Shown here in pieces: positions 8,411 through 16,613 of a stretch of DNA of 64,000 nt. A program made the translations under genes and the position numbers. This stretch comes from Bacillota bacterium (GTDB lineage Bacteria; Bacillota; Limnochordia; Limnochordales; DUMU01): positions 1 to 64,000 of the forward strand of contig DUMU01000008.1 in assembly GCA_012839805.1 (NCBI GenBank), given 5' to 3'. The notes beneath the pieces were generated by a model. The model ran no database searches. It was given only the letters and a program-made list of their open reading frames with translations, and had not been told where the DNA came from. Positions within the stretch are counted from its first letter, which is position 1; every line of letters starts with the position of its first letter.

Positions 8411-9452
8411 GTCCTTGAACCCCTTCCCTTCCTGGGCTCGATGGGGAGGTTCCCTCTATCTCCCTAGGCCCGGTCCGCGGCCCGGGTCGGGAACGCTCAT
8501 GGCGATAGCGCTCCTCACGGCGGCGCACCAGCTCATCCCTATCCACCTTGAGGAGGTCCTGCAAGTTACGCAGCAGCGCCTCCTTGAGGGTCCTGGCTGC
8601 CTGATCGGGGTCCCGGTGGGCTCCGCCCGGAGGCTCCGGGAGCACCTCGTCCACCACCCCCAGGCGCAGGCATTCTTCGGCGGTTAAACGGAGCGCTGCC
8701 GCGGCCTCGGGAGCTTTCGCCGCGTCTTTCCAAAGGATCGAAGCGCACCCCTCCGGGCTGATTACCGAGTGCCATGCGTACTCCATCATCAATATACGGT
8801 CGCCGACGCCTATCGCCAGTGCTCCGCCGCTGCCGGCCTCGCCCGTGATGGCGCAGACGATCGGCGTACGCAGCGACGAGAAGGTGCGGATGCTCTCGGC
8901 GATTACGAGCCCCTGCCCCCGCTCTTCCGCTTCAATCCCCGGATAGGCGCCAACGATGTCGATGAGCGTGACCACCGGGCGGCCGAACTTCTCCGCCTGC
9001 CGGGCCAGGCGCATGGCTTTGCGAAAGCCTTCCGGGTGGGGCAGGCCGAAGTTGCGGGCCAGGTTTTCCTTGGTATCTCGCCCTTTCTGAGTGCCGATCA
9101 CGGTGACCGGTATGCCGTCGAGCAGGCCGATCCCGCCTACTATGGCGGGATCGTCCCGAAAGGTACGGTCACCGTGGAGTTCCAGGAAATCACCGAATAT
9201 CCTGCCGATGTAGTCCAGAGCGGTAGGACGGCGGGGGTGACGGGCAATCTGGACCCGCTGCCAGGGCGTGAGATTCCGGTAGATCTCCTGCCGGAGCGCG
9301 GATGCCCGTTCCTCCAGAGTGGCAATCTCTCCCGAGAGGTCGATCCCCTTCGCTTCGCTGAAGGTGCGCAGCTCAGCGATACGCCGTTCCAGTTCAATCA
9401 GGGGCTTTTCCCACTCGAACATATCCAAGCGCAGCCCGTTCAAGCTCCTCAC
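8331..9452 (-). CDS. accA: Acetyl-CoA carboxylase carboxyltransferase subunit alpha
   Basis: Together with AccD transfers the carboxyl group from carboxybiotin to acetyl-CoA, giving malonyl-CoA for fatty acid synthesis. The core from MFEWEKPLIELERRI to about residue 325 is typical, with VTVIGTQKGRDTKENLARNFG, DIVGAYPGIEAEERGQG, GEAGSGGALAIGVGD and SPEGCASILWKD. The last 40-odd residues are polar, unlike other AccA proteins, and overlap the start of pyk. The GTG at 9452 overlaps the accD stop; an in-frame ATG ten codons later is an alternative start. Confidence 0.95.
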   Translation of the reverse strand: MRSLNGLRLDMFEWEKPLIELERRIAELRTFSEAKGIDLSGEIATLEERASALRQEIYRNLTPWQRVQIARHPRRPTALDYIGRIFGDFLELHGDRTFRDDPAIVGGIGLLDGIPVTVIGTQKGRDTKENLARNFGLPHPEGFRKAMRLARQAEKFGRPVVTLIDIVGAYPGIEAEERGQGLVIAESIRTFSSLRTPIVCAITGEAGSGGALAIGVGDRILMMEYAWHSVISPEGCASILWKDAAKAPEAAAALRLTAEECLRLGVVDEVLPEPPGGAHRDPDQAARTLKEALLRNLQDLLKVDRDELVRRREERYRHERSRPGPRTGPREIEGTSPSSPGREGVQGRGTDHQHETGEECETNQDRMYHRAGE

Positions 9453-10462
9453 CTCGCTTCCGGCTTCCGGTGTAGCCGGAGCAGGCGGGCCAAATACCGT
9501 TTCATCTCCCGGCGGTCCACGATGGCGTCGATCATCCCGTTCTTGAGCAGGAACTCCGCGGTCTGGAAACCGGCTGGCAGTTTTTGGCGAATAGTCTGCT
9601 CGATCACCCGCGGTCCGGTAAACCCGATACGAGCACCCGGTTCGGCCAGGATGACGTCGCCCAGCGATCCGAAAGAAGCATAGACACCGCCCATGGTCGG
9701 ATCGGTGAGCACGGCCACATACAGGCCGCCGGCCGCCGAAAACCTGCTTACCGCCTGAACCGTGGTCGCCATCTGCATAAGGGAGACTGCTCCCTCCTGC
9801 ATCCGTGCCCCTCCGCCCCCGGAGGAGAAGAAGACCACGGGGAGGCCGGCGGCACGGGCGCGGTCGAAGAGCCGGGCCACTTTCTCACCCACCGCCCAAC
9901 CCATGCTGCCTCCCATGAAGTTGAAGTCAAGTACTCCTACGCAGACCTTCTCACCTTCGATCTGCCCGCGGCCGGTTATTACCGCCTCTGGCTGCCCGGT
10001 CTTCTGGCGGGCTTGCCAGAGCTTTTCGGCGTATTCCGGGAACTGGAGCGGATCCTCGCCTACCAGATCGGCGTCGAACTCCTCCTCCAGCCCGTAGTCC
10101 AGCATCATGGCAAGCCTGTCCCGAGCCGGCAGCCGCAAGTGGGCCTGGCAGCGATAGCAGACGTAGCTATTCTTCACCAGTTCCTTCGTGTAGAGAATCT
10201 GGCCGCAAAGGTCACATTTGGTCCAAAGCCCGTCAGGGACTTCACGCCCGTGAACCGGCCTTCCCCGCTCGTCGAGCCGTACAAGCGCCGCTGCGTCGGC
10301 AGCGCCCGTCTCCATGCCGGCCTCCGGGCCCGCCGCGGGCGCAACGGGTGCGGGAGCCCGGCGGGCCGGCACGGTAACGTAGCGGGGGCGGCTGCGGAAG
10401 AGGCTGTTGAAGAACCCCTTCTCGGAATGGCGGGATTCCCCCGGCATCATCTTCCTCCTCAT
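9449..10462 (-). CDS. accD: Acetyl-CoA carboxylase carboxyltransferase subunit beta
   Basis: Partner of AccA in the carboxyltransferase. It carries the N-terminal zinc ribbon KCDLCG...YVCYRCQ (four cysteines, about 82-104) and the carboxyltransferase core with VLDFNFMGGSMG, FFSSGGGGARMQEG and DPTMGGVYASF. An Ala/Pro-rich linker of about 35 residues precedes the ribbon. The ATG at 10462 overlaps the upstream gene's stop (ATGA); an ATG at 10447 has a better spaced AGGAGG and may be the true start. Confidence 0.95.
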   Translation of the reverse strand: MRRKMMPGESRHSEKGFFNSLFRSRPRYVTVPARRAPAPVAPAAGPEAGMETGAADAAALVRLDERGRPVHGREVPDGLWTKCDLCGQILYTKELVKNSYVCYRCQAHLRLPARDRLAMMLDYGLEEEFDADLVGEDPLQFPEYAEKLWQARQKTGQPEAVITGRGQIEGEKVCVGVLDFNFMGGSMGWAVGEKVARLFDRARAAGLPVVFFSSGGGGARMQEGAVSLMQMATTVQAVSRFSAAGGLYVAVLTDPTMGGVYASFGSLGDVILAEPGARIGFTGPRVIEQTIRQKLPAGFQTAEFLLKNGMIDAIVDRREMKRYLARLLRLHRKPEAR

Positions 10463-10659
10463 TCACCGATGATCTGGGCCAGTATCTCCTGTGCTTGAGG
10501 TGCTTCCCCTTCCGGGACGAGTACCTCGTAGCTTCCGGAGGCACCCATATGCGGAATATCGAGGGGCCGAACCATGACGAGCAGCCCCTCTTTCTCAAGC
10601 ACCTCTTTGATCATGTCCGCCACCGCCCGGTTGGGGGCGATATGGACGACAGCCCACAT
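10459..10659 (-). CDS. DUF2007-type small protein
   Basis: A 66-residue protein with a ferredoxin-like pattern (WAVVHIAPNRAVADMIKEVLEKEGL...YEVLVPEGEAPQAQEIL), as in the DUF2007 'putative signal transducing' family. The function is unknown. The ATG at 10659 follows AAGGGAG by eight bases; the longer frame to 10719 has no comparable site. It overlaps accD by four bases, so it belongs to the accDA-pyk transcript. Confidence 0.8.
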   Translation of the reverse strand: MWAVVHIAPNRAVADMIKEVLEKEGLLVMVRPLDIPHMGASGSYEVLVPEGEAPQAQEILAQIIGE

Positions 10660-10753
10660 GCCGGTTGCTCCCTTCGCCCGCCCGGGCGTGCATCTAGCAA
10701 TTCTGGCCGCGCGCCGCAAATTCCTGCCCCGGCCTGCGCTGCCCCGGCCAGAC

Positions 10754-11020
10754 CTAGCGCTCCGACTCCACCATCCCGTGGCGGGTCCAAATCTGTGCTC
10801 TTCCTCGGATCTTCATAGCGGCAACGTGTTCGGTGAACTGGGCTACCATCACCTCTCCCCGGTCGAGTTTTTCACTGTGCCCGATCCGGGTCTCCCGGCC
10901 GCGGGTCATGCCGATGATGGTAACCCCGTCTTCCAACGCCTTCACGACGATATACTCTCCCCAAACGGCAGCAGTTGTTGCCGCCGGCCGCCCCTCCTGT
11001 ACTCCATCCTGTCCGTCCAT
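10754..11020 (-). CDS. mtrB: Trp RNA-binding attenuation protein (TRAP)
   Basis: An 88-residue homologue of Bacillus TRAP, the 11-subunit ring that, when loaded with tryptophan, wraps RNA bearing spaced GAG/UAG triplets and lowers trp gene expression. The core VVKALEDGVTIIGMTRGRET...HSEKLDRGEVMVAQFTEH...MKIRG aligns throughout with the Bacillus protein, and the RNA-contacting residues are kept: K51, K70 and R72 match Lys37, Lys56 and Arg58. The first 14 residues are an extension. The start has GGGGGG seven bases upstream. It follows dnaE by three bases and lies ahead of the accDA operon; no trp or folate genes are here, so its targets lie elsewhere. Confidence 0.92.
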   Translation of the reverse strand: MDGQDGVQEGRPAATTAAVWGEYIVVKALEDGVTIIGMTRGRETRIGHSEKLDRGEVMVAQFTEHVAAMKIRGRAQIWTRHGMVESER

Positions 11021-11023
11021 CAG

Positions 11024-14000
11024 CTATCCCCCCACCTGTGCCCACCAATGCCCAATGGTCCCGACTGAGACCGAAACCACACCGTCCAGACCTTCGCGCC
11101 GGAGAGCTTCCCTGAGTTCGGCCTCTTTTCCTGCGAGCCCGTCGAAGCGAGCCCCGGCTTCGATCACTACCGTTGCCGCCATCGCTGTCGCCGGCTTCCC
11201 CGGTCCCGGGCCGGCCGCCGCCGTCGCCGCCGCGCCTGCCGGCCGCCCGGCCGCCGCCGTCGCCGGCGCGCCCGTCTCCCGGGGGATTCCCGTCCGGCCG
11301 AGCCCGGAGCCGGTCACCGGCGCCTTCGGATTGAAGTTCAGCTTTAGATACAGGCGCCCGCGGGGCTCTTCGACGCCCAGTTCCCGAGCAGGCGGGAGCC
11401 GTGCCGTCCCGGGCGGCGCAGTCTCGAAGGGCGTTGTCACCAGCTCGGCCGCGGTCCCGGCCAGGACTCGTTCCAGTGCTCGGGAGAGCGTAGCCAGGCG
11501 CTCCATGACCCGTTGCGCATCGAGATCCAGTTCCACGGTGATCAAGACCTCGCGCGGTTCGCCGGCGCCCAGGCCCCGCAACGCACCGGCCGCCGCCAGG
11601 GTTTCTAGAAGATTCCGGTGAACTACGTTCCTTCCCACCCGCAGTTCCAGGTCGATCAAGCTGCGGTACGGTCCGCCCCGGGTACGCGCTTCAACCAGGG
11701 CCGCGGCCGCCTTTTCGCCCATGTACCGGAGCGAAGCGAGCCCGGGACGGAGCCCGCCCTCTTCGACCGTCCAGTTCACGTCGCTCCGATTGATGTCTAC
11801 CGGGAGCAAGCGCAGGCCGCGGCGCAAGGCGCTCTGCTCCAGCTCGCGCCGGGCAACTTCGTCGCCGGAGGCGGCGGAAAGCAGTTCGGCCAGGTAGGGT
11901 AAGGGGTGATAAGTAAGTAGCCACGCCATCCCGTAAGAAAGCAAGGCGTAAGCGGCCGCGTGCGACTTGTTGAACCCGTAGCCGGCAAAGCGGGCGATGT
12001 CGTCGAAGATGGCCCCCGCCGTCTCGACGGGAACGCCCCGCGCCTTCGCCCCGGATATGAAGCGTTCTCGCTCCGACGCCATCAGATCCGGGTCCTTTTT
12101 TCCCATGGCCCGGCGCAAGAGGTCGGCCTCCCCCGCGCTCATCCCTGCTACTGCCTGCGCAATCTGGATCACCTGCTCCTGGTAGAGAATGACGCCGCCC
12201 GTTTCGGCCAGGATCGGTTCGAGGAGCGGATGCCGATAGCTCGGCGCCTCCTGCCCGGCCCGGACGGCGAGAAACCGGTCGAGCTGGGCCATGGGGCCGG
12301 GGCGACCGAGTGCCAGCGCCGCGATGATGTCGGTGAACCGGGTGGGCCGGAGCCGGGGAAGCAGGCGCCGGTTGAGGGGGCTGTCGAGCTGGAAGACCCC
12401 CGGATTATCACCGGTGGCGAGCTGGGCGTATACCGCGGGGTCATCGGGGTCGAGCTCGTCAAGTTCTGGTACTGCCGCCCCGGCCCCGCCGGTCCCGCCG
12501 GTCCCGCCGGCCGCGTCCGGCCGACCGGCCAGGGCTTCGGCCCGGATACGGTCGCGGACCCGGGCCCAGATCGAAAGATGCCGCAGGGCAAGGAAGTCCA
12601 TCTTGAGCAGGCCTACCTGCTCGAGCGACTCCATGTCGAACTGGGTGACCAGAGCGTCGCCCACCAGTTCCAGAGGAACAATCCGGGTGAGCGGCACCGG
12701 AGCGATGACCACGCCGGCGGCGTGGACCGAGGCGTGGCGGGGCAAGCCCTCCACCTGGCGGCCGAGGTCGATCAGGCGCCGGGCGGTAGGGTCGCGCGAG
12801 TACAGGGCATTGAGTTCCGGCACCTCCTCCAGGGCCTGGGCGAGACTCCGGGCCTGGCCCTGGACTACCGGCACGAGCCTGGCTATCCGGTCGACGAGCG
12901 GGGGTGGGAGCTCTAGCACCCGGCCTACGTCGCGAACGGCAGCCCGGGCCGCCAGCGTGCCGAAAGTTATGATCTGGGCAACGCGGTCGCGACCGTACGT
13001 CTTAACAACGTAATCAATCACCTCGCTGCGCCGGTCGTCGGCGATGTCGATGTCGATGTCCGGTGGCGAGACCCGGTGCGGGTTGAGGAATCGTTCAAAG
13101 ATCAACCCGTAGCGAAGCGGGTCCACCTGAGTGATGCCGAGCACATAGGCGACGAGACTGCCGGCCGCCGAGCCCCGCCCGGGACCAACGGGTATCCCTT
13201 GCTCCCGGGCCCATTTCACCACATCTGCTACGGTCAGGAAGTACCCGGCATATCCCATCTGGCGGATAACGCCGAGTTCGTGGCGAAGGCGGGACTCGAT
13301 TTCGGGCGGCAGTTCGGCGGTGGTCACACGTTCACCGGCGGCCCTATCCTGCCTCCCGTAACGACGGATCGCTCCCGCGCGGCAAAGCTCCTCGAGGTAA
13401 GTGTCGGCATCCTGCCCGGCCGGCAGGTTGGGGTAGGCGGGTAGCAGGAGCTTACCCGTAGGCAAACGAAACCGGCAACGGGCGGCGATCTCTCCGGTGG
13501 CCGCCAGCGCGTCAGGCCAGTCGGCGAAAAGTTCAGACATTTCGGAGGGGTTTTTCAGGTAGAACTGATCACTTCCCAGCTGGTAGCCGGCCCCCCTGGA
13601 TAGGGGAACTCCCTCCCGGATGCAGGAGATCACCCGGTGGAGGCCGGCATCCTCCGGGCGAAGATAGCGCACGTCATGGGTGGCCACCACCGGGAGCCCG
13701 AGCTCCCGGGCGAGCTTGCGCAGGGCAAGAAGCAGCCGTTCCTCCCCCGGGAGTCCCATCCGCTCTACTTGAACGAACACCCGGTCGCGACCGGCGACCT
13801 CCACCAAGCGTGCGAGCTCGCTTCGGGCCAGGCCCTCTTTTCCCGCTTCTTCCTCTTCCCGCAGGAGCGCCGGAAGCCACCCGTCGAGTTCCGGGCCGGT
13901 CAGGAATATGAGACCTTCGGTATGCCCGCTCAGGTAACCGGCAAGGTCCACGGCGAAACCGTCCCGGGTGGCGGAGGCGAAGGTGCTCTCAAGAGCCGGT

Positions 14001-14320
14001 GCCGAGAGGAGCCAGCCCAGGTTTTCCCAGCCGGCCGGGCTCTCTACGAGAACTGTCAGGCAGGAAGGCCGGGAACCGGCGAGGCGGGCGGGCGGAACCG
14101 TAAGCGGCAGCTCAGCGCCAAAGATGGGCTCGATCCCGGCGGCCTCGGCCGCCTGCTGCCAGCGCACCGCGGCGTAGACCCCGGCCCGGTCGGTTATCGC
14201 CGCGGCTCCATACCCGAGCTGCAACGCCGCGTGAGCCAGGCTCTCTGGAGAAGCCAGACCGTCAAGCAGCGTGTAATAGGTGTGAACGTGCAGATGAGTG
14301 AAATCGACTCGCGCTGCCAC
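11024..14320 (-). CDS. dnaE: DNA polymerase III subunit alpha (DnaE type)
   Basis: Replicative polymerase catalytic subunit, 1098 residues. The N-terminal PHP domain starts FTHLHVHTYYTLLDG and continues to about residue 250. The palm has the catalytic aspartates in SPPDIDIDIAD (about 415-425) preceded by GPGRGSAAGSLVAYVLGIT. The fingers and helix-hairpin-helix region carry YQEQVIQIAQ and GYGFNKSHAAAYALL. Two low-complexity Gly/Ala/Pro segments interrupt it: one near residues 600-620 and one of about 40 residues near 1015-1055, just before the C-terminal 45 residues. The GTG start follows AAGGGGG by six bases. A PolC polymerase, usual in Bacillota, is not in this window. Confidence 0.95.
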   Translation of the reverse strand: MAARVDFTHLHVHTYYTLLDGLASPESLAHAALQLGYGAAAITDRAGVYAAVRWQQAAEAAGIEPIFGAELPLTVPPARLAGSRPSCLTVLVESPAGWENLGWLLSAPALESTFASATRDGFAVDLAGYLSGHTEGLIFLTGPELDGWLPALLREEEEAGKEGLARSELARLVEVAGRDRVFVQVERMGLPGEERLLLALRKLARELGLPVVATHDVRYLRPEDAGLHRVISCIREGVPLSRGAGYQLGSDQFYLKNPSEMSELFADWPDALAATGEIAARCRFRLPTGKLLLPAYPNLPAGQDADTYLEELCRAGAIRRYGRQDRAAGERVTTAELPPEIESRLRHELGVIRQMGYAGYFLTVADVVKWAREQGIPVGPGRGSAAGSLVAYVLGITQVDPLRYGLIFERFLNPHRVSPPDIDIDIADDRRSEVIDYVVKTYGRDRVAQIITFGTLAARAAVRDVGRVLELPPPLVDRIARLVPVVQGQARSLAQALEEVPELNALYSRDPTARRLIDLGRQVEGLPRHASVHAAGVVIAPVPLTRIVPLELVGDALVTQFDMESLEQVGLLKMDFLALRHLSIWARVRDRIRAEALAGRPDAAGGTGGTGGAGAAVPELDELDPDDPAVYAQLATGDNPGVFQLDSPLNRRLLPRLRPTRFTDIIAALALGRPGPMAQLDRFLAVRAGQEAPSYRHPLLEPILAETGGVILYQEQVIQIAQAVAGMSAGEADLLRRAMGKKDPDLMASERERFISGAKARGVPVETAGAIFDDIARFAGYGFNKSHAAAYALLSYGMAWLLTYHPLPYLAELLSAASGDEVARRELEQSALRRGLRLLPVDINRSDVNWTVEEGGLRPGLASLRYMGEKAAAALVEARTRGGPYRSLIDLELRVGRNVVHRNLLETLAAAGALRGLGAGEPREVLITVELDLDAQRVMERLATLSRALERVLAGTAAELVTTPFETAPPGTARLPPARELGVEEPRGRLYLKLNFNPKAPVTGSGLGRTGIPRETGAPATAAAGRPAGAAATAAAGPGPGKPATAMAATVVIEAGARFDGLAGKEAELREALRREGLDGVVSVSVGTIGHWWAQVGG

Positions 14321-14744
14321 CGGCTACCCCCTTGCTCGTTGCTTGTTCTGTTGGCCCTATCCATTTCTTTATTTCTTATGATATCTCCGGTTTGGCAGCG
14401 TGCCGAGCACGTTTGGCCGGCGATGCAAGCCGAGATGGCGGAGGGCATTTCCTTCCTAGAGACAGCAGGAAAAGCAGAGTAAGCGCAGAACTAGGCTCAT
14501 CAAACCTGGAGCAGCCAGGTCTTGTGGAGCGGATAAAACCGCTTTGCGGCGCGTCGTGGCAGGATTTCCGGGTGACGACGTAGTATGCTTTCCGCAAGCC
14601 CTGCCAGTCAAGCGCAGGTCATCCAGATCCTGGCACGGCAAGGAGGTGGCATACCTACCCGGGTGTGCGGCTGTTGGTCGTTGGTTGAACTAGGTCGCCC
14701 GAGGACATGGGCTCGTCCAATTATTCATTTGAGGAGGATCTCTG
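14321..14744. other. Divergent intergenic region, dnaE / ABC operon
   Basis: 424 bases between divergent genes. An AT-rich block near 14350-14390 contrasts with the surrounding GC-rich DNA and may hold promoter elements for dnaE, but no convincing -35/-10 pair was found for either strand. A small hairpin (AGCGG...CCGCT near 14527-14542) and a strong ribosome site (GAGGAGG at about 14731-14737) before the binding-protein gene are visible. No remnant of a binding-protein N-lobe was recognised here. Confidence 0.5.
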
Positions 14745-16442
14745 ATGCGGAGAGGGAGAAACTCGAAGTTGTTTTCTCTGGCAGTGGGGTTGCTGGCCTT
14801 GTCTTTGGTCGCTCCAGCTGCTTTGGCGGCCCAGAAGGTCCAGTATGAGAAAACGGGACCGCGCGTAGATGAGATCATAATGCCAATCATCACCGAATCC
14901 GAGGCTCAGCTAATCGCGTTCGAACGTGGCGAAACCGTGGTACTGCCAGGTCTTACCAAACCAAGCGACATCGACAAGGTAAAGGCAAACCGCAACGCCG
15001 ACCTCACGATGAACCTCGGATTCCACATGTTTTACCTGGCGTTCAACATGCGCCGGGAGCCCCTGAGCGAGCTTCCCATCCGTCGTGCGATCGCCCACGT
15101 GGTCAATCGCGACCAGATCATCAACTCGCTTTTCAAGGGGTACATGCTGCCCCTTAATAGCTTTGTGCCCCCCTCGTCACCGTATTACAACGAAGACGTC
15201 CCAGCGTATGATTACAATCCGGCCATGGCAAAAGAGGTACTGGACAAAGCCGGGTACGTGCTTGATAAGGCAACCGGGATACGTATCGACCCCAAGACCA
15301 AGAAGCCGCTTCGGAAGATGACGATCTATACTCCAACCTACGAGGTGGCACCGACCTCTGCTGAGCTAGGGAAGATGATTGCCGAAGCCGCCCGGTCGGT
15401 GGGATTGCCCGTCGAGGCGCAGCCGATGGATTTCAACGTCATGCTGTCGAACATCGACAACCGTGACTTCGATATGTACGTGCTAGCATGGGGGCTCGAC
15501 CGCATTCCCACATTCCTCTACAACTTCTTCCATTCTTCTAACGACGTGATCGAGGGATACAACACTCCCGGTATCCGCATTCCAGAGCTAGACGCAGCCC
15601 TCGAGCAGGTGTACTACGCCAAGAACGAAGCAATGGCGAAAAAGGGCGCGGACGAGGCTCAGCGGATTTTGTCCCGGGAGGTGCCTTACGTCACCCTGTA
15701 CTCTCGCCCGTACATCGACGCCTGGCGCAAGGATATGGTGACCGGTTACGTCCCCATGATGGGTTACGGAGCGGCGAACTACAACAACAAGTGGACCACT
15801 CTGAATATCCGCCGGGTAGACGGCCCTGGGGGTACGATCCGCTGGCTCTTGCCGGAAAACCCGGAGAGCCTGAACCCGCTCACCACCACCAGCGCTTATT
15901 CCTGGGAGGTTCTCGGCAGACTGTACGATGGGTTGATTGAGGTCGACCCCAACACCATGAAGGACATCCCCTGGCTGGCAGAATCTTGGGAGGTCGGTAC
16001 CTGGTCACCCGAGAAGGGTAAGACTGGCACCAAGATCACATGGCATCTGCGCAAAGACGTGAAGTGGCAGGACGGGGTTCCGTTCACCTCCAAGGATGTC
16101 AAATTCACACTAGAGTACCTCAAAAAGAACGAAGTACCGGCGTATCAGTCGGCCTGGCAGGATCTGGTGAAAGTAGAGACGCCCGATCCGTACACGGCCG
16201 TCGTTTACTTCAGCACCGAGAGCTATTGGCACCTCTATCACGCGAATGCTGCCTTCCTGCCCGAGCACATCTGGAAGGACGTGAAGGATTATAAGGCCTT
16301 CCAGCCGTGGCTCGAGCCCCATCCGACGGTCAAGGGACTTACGAAGCTGATCGGTACGGGGCCGTTCGTCTTCAAGGAGTGGAAGCCCGGTGATTACGTG
16401 CGGCTGGTAAGGAACCCGCTCTACTTCGCCGCTGCGAAGTAA
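14745..16442 (+). CDS. ABC transporter solute-binding protein, family 5, with circularly permuted lobe order
   Basis: Extracytoplasmic peptide-type binding protein of 565 residues with a signal peptide (1-28, ending PAALA). In DppA/OppA-type proteins the N-terminal third holds the motifs for LxPxxLNP, PxLAxSWEV, LRxxVxWxDGxPFTxxDV and GTGPF, followed by the VRxAxxxxxxRxxI region. Here the order is reversed. Residues about 29-357 match the usual C-terminal two thirds (LIAFERGE, then LPIRRAIAHVVNRDQI near 110-125, then VTGYVP). Residues about 362-565 match the usual N-terminal third: GGTIRWLLPENPESLNPL, IPWLAESWEV, LRKDVKWQDGVPFTSKDV and GTGPFVFKEW (from 537). It ends at RNPLYFAAAK, exactly where a normal protein would continue into YEKTGPRVDEI, which here follows the signal peptide. 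Total length equals a complete single binding protein, so nothing appears lost. The ligand is unknown; peptides or similar are likely from the family. First gene of the transporter operon. Confidence 0.93.
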   Translation: MRRGRNSKLFSLAVGLLALSLVAPAALAAQKVQYEKTGPRVDEIIMPIITESEAQLIAFERGETVVLPGLTKPSDIDKVKANRNADLTMNLGFHMFYLAFNMRREPLSELPIRRAIAHVVNRDQIINSLFKGYMLPLNSFVPPSSPYYNEDVPAYDYNPAMAKEVLDKAGYVLDKATGIRIDPKTKKPLRKMTIYTPTYEVAPTSAELGKMIAEAARSVGLPVEAQPMDFNVMLSNIDNRDFDMYVLAWGLDRIPTFLYNFFHSSNDVIEGYNTPGIRIPELDAALEQVYYAKNEAMAKKGADEAQRILSREVPYVTLYSRPYIDAWRKDMVTGYVPMMGYGAANYNNKWTTLNIRRVDGPGGTIRWLLPENPESLNPLTTTSAYSWEVLGRLYDGLIEVDPNTMKDIPWLAESWEVGTWSPEKGKTGTKITWHLRKDVKWQDGVPFTSKDVKFTLEYLKKNEVPAYQSAWQDLVKVETPDPYTAVVYFSTESYWHLYHANAAFLPEHIWKDVKDYKAFQPWLEPHPTVKGLTKLIGTGPFVFKEWKPGDYVRLVRNPLYFAAAK

Positions 16443-16480
16443 GGCAGGGCTCGTCACCCGCAGGGTAAACCGGTCGTCTT

Positions 16481-16521
16481 GTCCGCCGCTCCTGCTTGCA
16501 GTTGGAGCCGGAGCGGCGGAC
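16481..16521 (+). terminator. Intercistronic hairpin after the binding-protein gene
   Basis: A 12-bp perfect stem (16481-16492 with 16510-16521, 17-base loop) followed by TCTCTT lies 38 bases past the stop. It probably acts as a partial terminator or mRNA stabiliser that lets the binding protein be made in excess over the membrane components. Confidence 0.6.
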
Positions 16522-16613
16522 TCTCTTATGACCTGTGGCCGCTTGTTTTGTTTTGCAATACTCCGGCCGCCCGAAGCATGTACCGCAACGGGTAGAGAAC
16601 GAGGTGGGCTAGC

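Noticed and set aside
6890-8467. 525-codon open frame on the plus strand
   Set aside because: Antisense to pyk, low-complexity translation, no ribosome site; pyk itself is intact and conserved.
10990-11030. TRAP-binding repeat in the mtrB leader for autoregulation
   Set aside because: Only a few GAG/TAG triplets occur and their spacing is irregular; not the 2-3-base periodic pattern required.
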